A DNA stretch of 64,000 bases, taken from the NCBI RefSeq assembly GCF_003612015.1, contig NZ_RARB01000003.1:84023-148022 (forward strand). The letters are read 5' to 3'. The notes under the pieces are model-generated. The model did no database searches. It was given only the letters and a program-made list of their open reading frames with translations, and was not told where the DNA came from. Source of the DNA: Pantoea piersonii. Its GTDB lineage: Bacteria > Pseudomonadota > Gammaproteobacteria > Enterobacterales > Enterobacteriaceae. The position numbers and the translations under genes are program-made. Of the stretch, positions 60,113 through 64,000 are shown piece by piece. Position 1 is the stretch's first letter, and every line of letters begins with the position of its first letter.

Positions 60113-61006
60113 TCAGGCGCGCGGATGATGCTGTTGATGCAACTGACGCAGCCGCTCGGTAGCGACATGCGTATAAATTTGCGTGGTAGAGAGGTCGCTG
60201 TGTCCCAGCAACATCTGTACGACACGCAGGTCGGCGCCGTGGTTCAACAAATGGGTGGCGAAGGCGTGGCGCAGCACGTGCGGCGACAGTTTTTCGCTGT
60301 CGATGCCCGCCAGCACAGCGTAGTGCTTGATGCGGTGCCAGAATGTCTGTCGCGTCATCTGCTGCGCGCGGCTGCTGGGAAACATGACGTCCAGCGTCTG
60401 TCCGTTAAGCAGCCAGGGACGGCCATGTTCAAGGTAGTGTTCCAGCCAGTAAACGGCCTCTTCACCCAGCGGCACAAGACGCTCTTTATTGCCTTTCCCG
60501 ATCACGCGCACCACGCCCTGACGCAGACTGACGTCGCTCAGGGTCAACCCGACCAGTTCCGAGACGCGCAGCCCCGTCGCGTAGAGCAGCTCCAGCATCG
60601 CCTTGTCGCGCAGCTCCAGCGGAATCTCGGTGCTGGGCGCCTGCAGCAGCCGCTCGACCTGCGCTTCGCTAAGATCTTTCGGCAGCCGCTGCGGCAGCTT
60701 CGGCGCAGAGAGCAGCGTGCTGGGATCGTCGCTGCGTAGCTTTTCGCGGTAGAGATACTGAAAGATGCGGCGCATGGCGCTGAGCAGCCGCGCCGAACTG
60801 CTGGCTTTATAACCGCCTTCCAGCCGCTCGGCGAGAAACTGCTGCAAATCCGCCGTCTGCAGCGTCAACAGCGTCAGACCGTGATGCGTCAGCCAGTCGG
60901 TCAGCGTCTTTAAGTCCTGGCGGTAAGAGGACAAGGTATTTTGCGCCAGATTGCGTTCAATCCAGAGCGCATCCAGAAACTGTTCTGTCAGGTCGCTGTC
61001 TTGCAC
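60113..61006 (-). CDS. xerD: tyrosine recombinase XerD
   Basis: Partner of XerC at dif for resolving chromosome dimers. N-terminal core-binding domain (LERLEGGYKASSSARLLSAM-like block near residue 80) and a catalytic domain with the Arg in ATGLRVSELVGL, Lys in GKGNKERLVPL, HxxR in SPHVLRHAFATHLL, the second His in MLLGHSDLSTTQ and Tyr in IYTHVATERL. GTG 61006 with GGGGA upstream gives 297 aa (E. coli 298). First gene of xerD-dsbC-recJ, divergent from fldB. Confidence 0.98.
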   Translation of the reverse strand: MQDSDLTEQFLDALWIERNLAQNTLSSYRQDLKTLTDWLTHHGLTLLTLQTADLQQFLAERLEGGYKASSSARLLSAMRRIFQYLYREKLRSDDPSTLLSAPKLPQRLPKDLSEAQVERLLQAPSTEIPLELRDKAMLELLYATGLRVSELVGLTLSDVSLRQGVVRVIGKGNKERLVPLGEEAVYWLEHYLEHGRPWLLNGQTLDVMFPSSRAQQMTRQTFWHRIKHYAVLAGIDSEKLSPHVLRHAFATHLLNHGADLRVVQMLLGHSDLSTTQIYTHVATERLRQLHQQHHPRA

Positions 61007-61108
61007 GGTATCCCCGCCCTTGAGGTAAAATCATGCTCATTATGCCTGAATCCGCCCTGCTTCTGATACAATTGCGCCAAAGTCAGACTTACTCAGAGCA
61101 TTATCTGC

Positions 61109-61627
61109 ATGAAAATTGGTCTTTTTTACGGCTCAAGTACCTGCTATACCGAAATGGCCGCAGAGAAAATCCGCGACTTTATCGGGGCTGAGCTGGTCAC
61201 ACTGCACAACGTGAAAGATGACGATCCGCTGCTGATGGAGCAGTACGATTTACTGATTTTAGGCATCCCTACCTGGGATTTCGGCGAGCTGCAGGAGGAC
61301 TGGGAAGCGATCTGGCCGCAGCTGCCGACGCTCAATCTGCGGGGTAAAATCGTCGCGCTCTACGGCATGGGCGACCAGCTTGGCTATGGTGAATGGTTTC
61401 TGGACGCAATGGGTATGCTGCATGAGCTGCTGCTGCCGATGGGGGTGACGTTTGTTGGTTACTGGCCGCTGGAAGGCTATGAATTTACCAGTCCGAAGCC
61501 GCTTAGCGCCGATGGCAAGCAGTTCGTTGGCCTGGCGCTGGACGATGTTAATCAGTTCGACGTGACCGATGAACGCATCGAACAGTGGTGCGAGCAGATC
61601 CTGACCGAAACCGCCGCGCTGCTGTAG
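61109..61627 (+). CDS. fldB: flavodoxin 2
   Basis: FldB is an FMN electron-transfer protein, a SoxRS target in E. coli. The phosphate loop is [16 protein letters not shown] (residues about 6-20), with the FMN loops [16 protein letters not shown] and [20 protein letters not shown]. Length 172 aa (E. coli 173). Divergent from xerD with 102 bp between starts. Convergent with ygfX, whose end lies 8 bp after the fldB stop. Confidence 0.97.
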   Translation: MKIGLFYGSSTCYTEMAAEKIRDFIGAELVTLHNVKDDDPLLMEQYDLLILGIPTWDFGELQEDWEAIWPQLPTLNLRGKIVALYGMGDQLGYGEWFLDAMGMLHELLLPMGVTFVGYWPLEGYEFTSPKPLSADGKQFVGLALDDVNQFDVTDERIEQWCEQILTETAALL

Positions 61628-61635
61628 CGGTCGGC

Positions 61636-62049
61636 CTACCCCTTTTCCGCGCGGCAGAGCAAACGGGCGCGGAACTGACGCCACCGGGCGGGCGGCATCA
61701 TATCCTGCATCAGCCACAGCCTGTACAGGCGTCCTTTTTCACTGCGCAACACCAGCAGCGCTGCGCCAGGCAGCCAGCGGATCGGCCCGACGATGCGCCA
61801 GCGCGCGCCCTGCCAGCGCCAGCTGTCGTCACTTTTATGCTGTAACAGTCCCCGCCGCTGCGCCAGGCGTCGCTGCTGCTGCAGGCTTTCGCGCATCATC
61901 AGCAGCAAGATCGGGATTTTTATCAGCCAGAAAAGCGCGGGCAACGGCGCGCCCGCTACCGTAAGCAGCGCGCCTGTCGCAAGCGCGCCATGCAGCACGC
62001 GCGCCTGCCGCGACGGCCGCAGCTTACATTGCCACGGGGCCGCGTTCAC
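61636..62049 (-). CDS. ygfX: YgfX (CptA) inner-membrane protein
   Basis: Small protein that acts with SdhE; the E. coli CptA/YgfX has been described as a toxin-like inhibitor of FtsZ and MreB. Two membrane segments ([34 protein letters not shown]) precede a basic tail ([20 protein letters not shown]). GTG 62049 lies inside sdhE (26-nt overlap), as in other enterobacteria, giving 137 aa. No better ATG exists downstream in the hydrophobic part. Sequence is weakly conserved, but position and layout identify it. Confidence 0.9.
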   Translation of the reverse strand: MNAAPWQCKLRPSRQARVLHGALATGALLTVAGAPLPALFWLIKIPILLLMMRESLQQQRRLAQRRGLLQHKSDDSWRWQGARWRIVGPIRWLPGAALLVLRSEKGRLYRLWLMQDMMPPARWRQFRARLLCRAEKG

Positions 62050-62290
62050 GGTTGCGCTGTTGGATCAGCCGGATAATGCGCTTCAGCTCGGGATCGGCCG
62101 GTTCGCCGTGATCCATCATCCAGTTGAAGAGATCGGGATCGTCGCTCTTCAGCAGCGCGACAAAAGCCTTTTTGTCGGTATCGCTAAGCGTGTCATATTC
62201 ATATTTGAAGAAAGGCATAATAGCCACATCCAGCTCCAGCATGCCGCGACGGCAGGCCCAGTGAATGCGTGATTTGTCATGAATGTCCAT
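62024..62290 (-). CDS. sdhE: FAD assembly factor SdhE
   Basis: SdhE (YgfY/CptB) helps attach FAD covalently to SdhA and FrdA. The invariant RGxxE motif is in [14 protein letters not shown] (about residue 14), followed by [20 protein letters not shown]. Length 88 aa, as in E. coli. It overlaps ygfX by 26 nt and is divergent from ygfZ; a 218-bp gap between the two starts holds the promoters and nothing else seen. Confidence 0.96.
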   Translation of the reverse strand: MDIHDKSRIHWACRRGMLELDVAIMPFFKYEYDTLSDTDKKAFVALLKSDDPDLFNWMMDHGEPADPELKRIIRLIQQRNRERGPVAM

Positions 62291-62508
62291 GTGAGTTATT
62301 TCCGCAGTTCAGACAGTGCGGCTAGTGTAACCTGGTTTTATTGCGCCTGCAGGCGCCCGTTGCGATGCTGTGCGACGCGCCGCGCGCGCATGCCTGTCGT
62401 TACCGCGCCGACTCGCGATTTGTGCGCCCGATTCCGTAAACCTGTTGCAAAGCCAGTACGCTCTTTTAACATTGAGTTCAGGATTAACCTTTTTAATCAG
62501 GACAGCCA

Positions 62509-63492
62509 ATGCCTATTTTCAGCTTACCGCCGCGCCAGCCCGTGGCCGCCTCTCGTCTGCCGTTAACCCTGATGTCGCTGGAGGCCTGGGCGCTGGTAGC
62601 GGTGCAGGGTGCCGACAGCACCTCTTATCTGCAAGGCCAGCTTACGCTGGACGTCGCCGCGATGGGGGCGGATCAGCACCGTCCGGCGGCGCACTGCGAC
62701 GCGAAAGGCAAAATGTGGAGTAACCTGCGTCTGTTCCATCGCGGTGAAGGCTACGCCTACCTGGTGCGTCGCGAGCTGCGCGACACGCAGCTGGCCGAAC
62801 TGAAAAAATATGCGGTGTTCTCTAAAGTGACGCTGCTACCGGACGATGAAGCGGTGCTGCTTGGCGTAGCGGGCTTCCAGGCGCGCGCGGCGCTGGCCAG
62901 CCTGTTCGATACCCTGCCGGACAGCGAGACGCCAGTGGTGCAGCAGGCGGACACCACGCTGCTGTGGTTCGCCACGCCCGCCGAGCGCTTCCTGATTGTG
63001 ACCACAGACGAGCAGGCGCAGGTGCTGCAGCAGAAGCTGGCTGACGACGCGCAGCTGAACGACAGCACGCAGTGGCTGGCGCTTGATATCGAGGCGGGCA
63101 TACCGGTGATCGACCCGGCGACCTCCGCGCAGCTGATCCCGCAGGCCACCAATATGCAGGCGCTCGACGCCATCAGCTTTAAAAAAGGCTGCTATACCGG
63201 GCAGGAGATGGTGGCGCGCGCCAAATTCCGCGGCGCTAACAAGCGCGCGCTTTACTGGCTGGCGGGCCAGGCGAGCCGGGTTCCCGCAGCGAATGATTCG
63301 CTGGAGCTGCAAATGGGCGAGCGCTGGCGTCGTACCGGCACCGTGCTTGCCGCCGTTCAGCTTGAGGATGGCGACGTGTGGGTTCAGGTGGTGATGAACA
63401 ACGATCTGGAGCCGGAAAGCGTGCTGCGCGTGGAAGGTGATGAGGGCGGCCGTCTGCTGATTCAGCCGCTGCCCTATTCGCTGGAAGAGTAA
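62509..63492 (+). CDS. ygfZ: tRNA-modifying, folate-binding protein YgfZ
   Basis: Folate-dependent protein that supports Fe-S enzymes such as MiaB. The GcvT-like fold carries the signature [12 protein letters not shown] (K-G-C-Y-x-G-Q-E) near residue 226, with the key Cys. The N-terminal part ([20 protein letters not shown]) is typical. Length 327 aa (E. coli 326). AGGACAG lies just upstream of the ATG. Followed by a strong hairpin terminator. Confidence 0.97.
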   Translation: MPIFSLPPRQPVAASRLPLTLMSLEAWALVAVQGADSTSYLQGQLTLDVAAMGADQHRPAAHCDAKGKMWSNLRLFHRGEGYAYLVRRELRDTQLAELKKYAVFSKVTLLPDDEAVLLGVAGFQARAALASLFDTLPDSETPVVQQADTTLLWFATPAERFLIVTTDEQAQVLQQKLADDAQLNDSTQWLALDIEAGIPVIDPATSAQLIPQATNMQALDAISFKKGCYTGQEMVARAKFRGANKRALYWLAGQASRVPAANDSLELQMGERWRRTGTVLAAVQLEDGDVWVQVVMNNDLEPESVLRVEGDEGGRLLIQPLPYSLEE

Positions 63493-63501
63493 CGTCTGGC
63501 T

Positions 63502-63534
63502 GCAACCTCCCTCTCCTTATGGGAGGGAGGTTGC
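63502..63534. terminator. terminator between convergent ygfZ and yqfA
   Basis: GCAACCTCCCT (63502-63512) and AGGGAGGTTGC (63524-63534) form an 11-bp stem, extendable towards the loop. Plus strand is followed by GGTTTA, minus strand by CAGCC; the tails are modest, so efficiency rests on stem strength. Confidence 0.7.
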
Positions 63535-63537
63535 GGT

Positions 63538-64000
63538 TTACATAACATAAAAATAGATGGCGCAGAAATGACAGGCGCTGCCGCCCAGCACAAAGGCGTG
63601 CCAGATGGCGTGGTTATAGGGTATGCGTCGCGCCACATAGAAAATAACGCCGAGCGAATAGATAATGCCGCCCGCCGCCAGCAGCCAGATGCCTCCTGGC
63701 GATAGCTTCAGCGTCAGCTGATAAATCACAACCAGCGACAGCCATCCCATACAGAGATAGGTCACCAGCGACAGCGCCTTGAAGCGGTGCGCAATGGTGA
63801 GCTTAAAAATAATCCCCGCCAGCGCCAGACCCCAGATCACCACCATCATCCCATGCGCCAGCGGCGACTTCAGCCCTACCAGCAAGAAAGGCGTATAGGT
63901 GCCGGCGATCAGCAGATAGATGGCGCAGTGGTCGAGCTTTTTCAGCCAGCGCTTGGCCCCGTGATGAGGAATGGCGTGATAAAGCGTAGAAGCCAGGAAC
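63538..64000 (-). CDS. trhA: hemolysin III family membrane protein YqfA/TrhA, 5' end outside window
   Basis: C-terminal 154 codons of a seven-transmembrane PAQR/hemolysin III family protein; the start lies beyond the right edge. Seen: [14 protein letters not shown] with a family metal-binding His, [20 protein letters not shown], then [33 protein letters not shown] and the final [20 protein letters not shown] with the second His cluster. E. coli YqfA/TrhA affects membrane fluidity; 'hemolysin' is only a family name. Convergent with ygfZ, as in E. coli. Confidence 0.94.
   Translation of the reverse strand, partial: FLASTLYHAIPHHGAKRWLKKLDHCAIYLLIAGTYTPFLLVGLKSPLAHGMMVVIWGLALAGIIFKLTIAHRFKALSLVTYLCMGWLSLVVIYQLTLKLSPGGIWLLAAGGIIYSLGVIFYVARRIPYNHAIWHAFVLGGSACHFCAIYFYVM

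Noticed and set aside
63538..64000. A hemolysin toxin
   Set aside because: The family name is historical; the protein is a seven-helix PAQR-like membrane protein of the housekeeping YqfA/TrhA type.

Overview
The window is a chromosomal segment of a GC-rich enterobacterium. Gene content and order (truD-ispFD-ftsB-ygbE-cysCND, cysHIJ-queD, queE-eno-pyrG-mazG-relA-rlmD-barA, lplT-aas, galR, lysA/lysR, lysS-prfB-recJ-dsbC-xerD-fldB-ygfX-sdhE-ygfZ-yqfA) match the E. coli backbone closely. High GC, cysG joined to cysDN, and accessory efflux operons at the aas-galR junction suggest Erwiniaceae (Pantoea, Mixta or Erwinia type). That placement is inference; no rRNA or other taxonomic marker is present.

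Positions 1-12.3 kb: the end of the isoprenoid/divisome cluster (truD, ispF, ispD, ftsB), then sulfate assimilation. One operon makes siroheme and activates sulfate (cysG-cysD-cysN-cysC, then ygbE). A second reduces PAPS and sulfite (cysJ-cysI-cysH). They flank the aminopeptidase gene iap, which has no CRISPR-cas beside it. Positions 12.6-25.1 kb: queuosine precursor genes queD and queE around a secreted inorganic pyrophosphatase, then eno-pyrG, mazG, relA, rlmD and the BarA sensor kinase. Positions 25.2-28.5 kb: the lysophospholipid recycling pair lplT-aas.

Positions 28.6-48.4 kb are the accessory region, inserted between aas and galR. It holds two complete tripartite RND efflux operons on the same strand. 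One is mdtABC with its own outer-membrane factor, as in Pseudomonas MuxABC-OpmB. The other is an AcrAB-like pair with an OprM-like factor. A small ribbon-helix-helix-like gene lies upstream. Next come the paired small RNAs OmrA and OmrB, recognisable by a shared 5' end, matching terminators and matching upstream OmpR-type boxes. They are split apart by a second FtsI/PBP3-type transpeptidase gene, and a BisC/TorZ-type molybdoenzyme follows.

Positions 48.6-64 kb: galR with its own operator, a GNAT acetyltransferase, divergent lysA/lysR, an MFS exporter and a lipoprotein serine peptidase. Then come lysS-prfB (with the programmed +1 frameshift), a C-terminal remnant of an Rpn nuclease gene, recJ-dsbC-xerD, fldB, ygfX-sdhE, ygfZ and the start-truncated yqfA/trhA.

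The observations most worth following are the split omrA/omrB locus with a PBP3 paralogue carrying an altered SxN motif, a 37-residue Ser/Thr tract at the docking-hairpin position of MdtB, a terminator-like hairpin directly before mdtA, and the orphan Rpn C-terminal fragment. No rRNA, tRNA, CRISPR array, IS element or prophage was seen.
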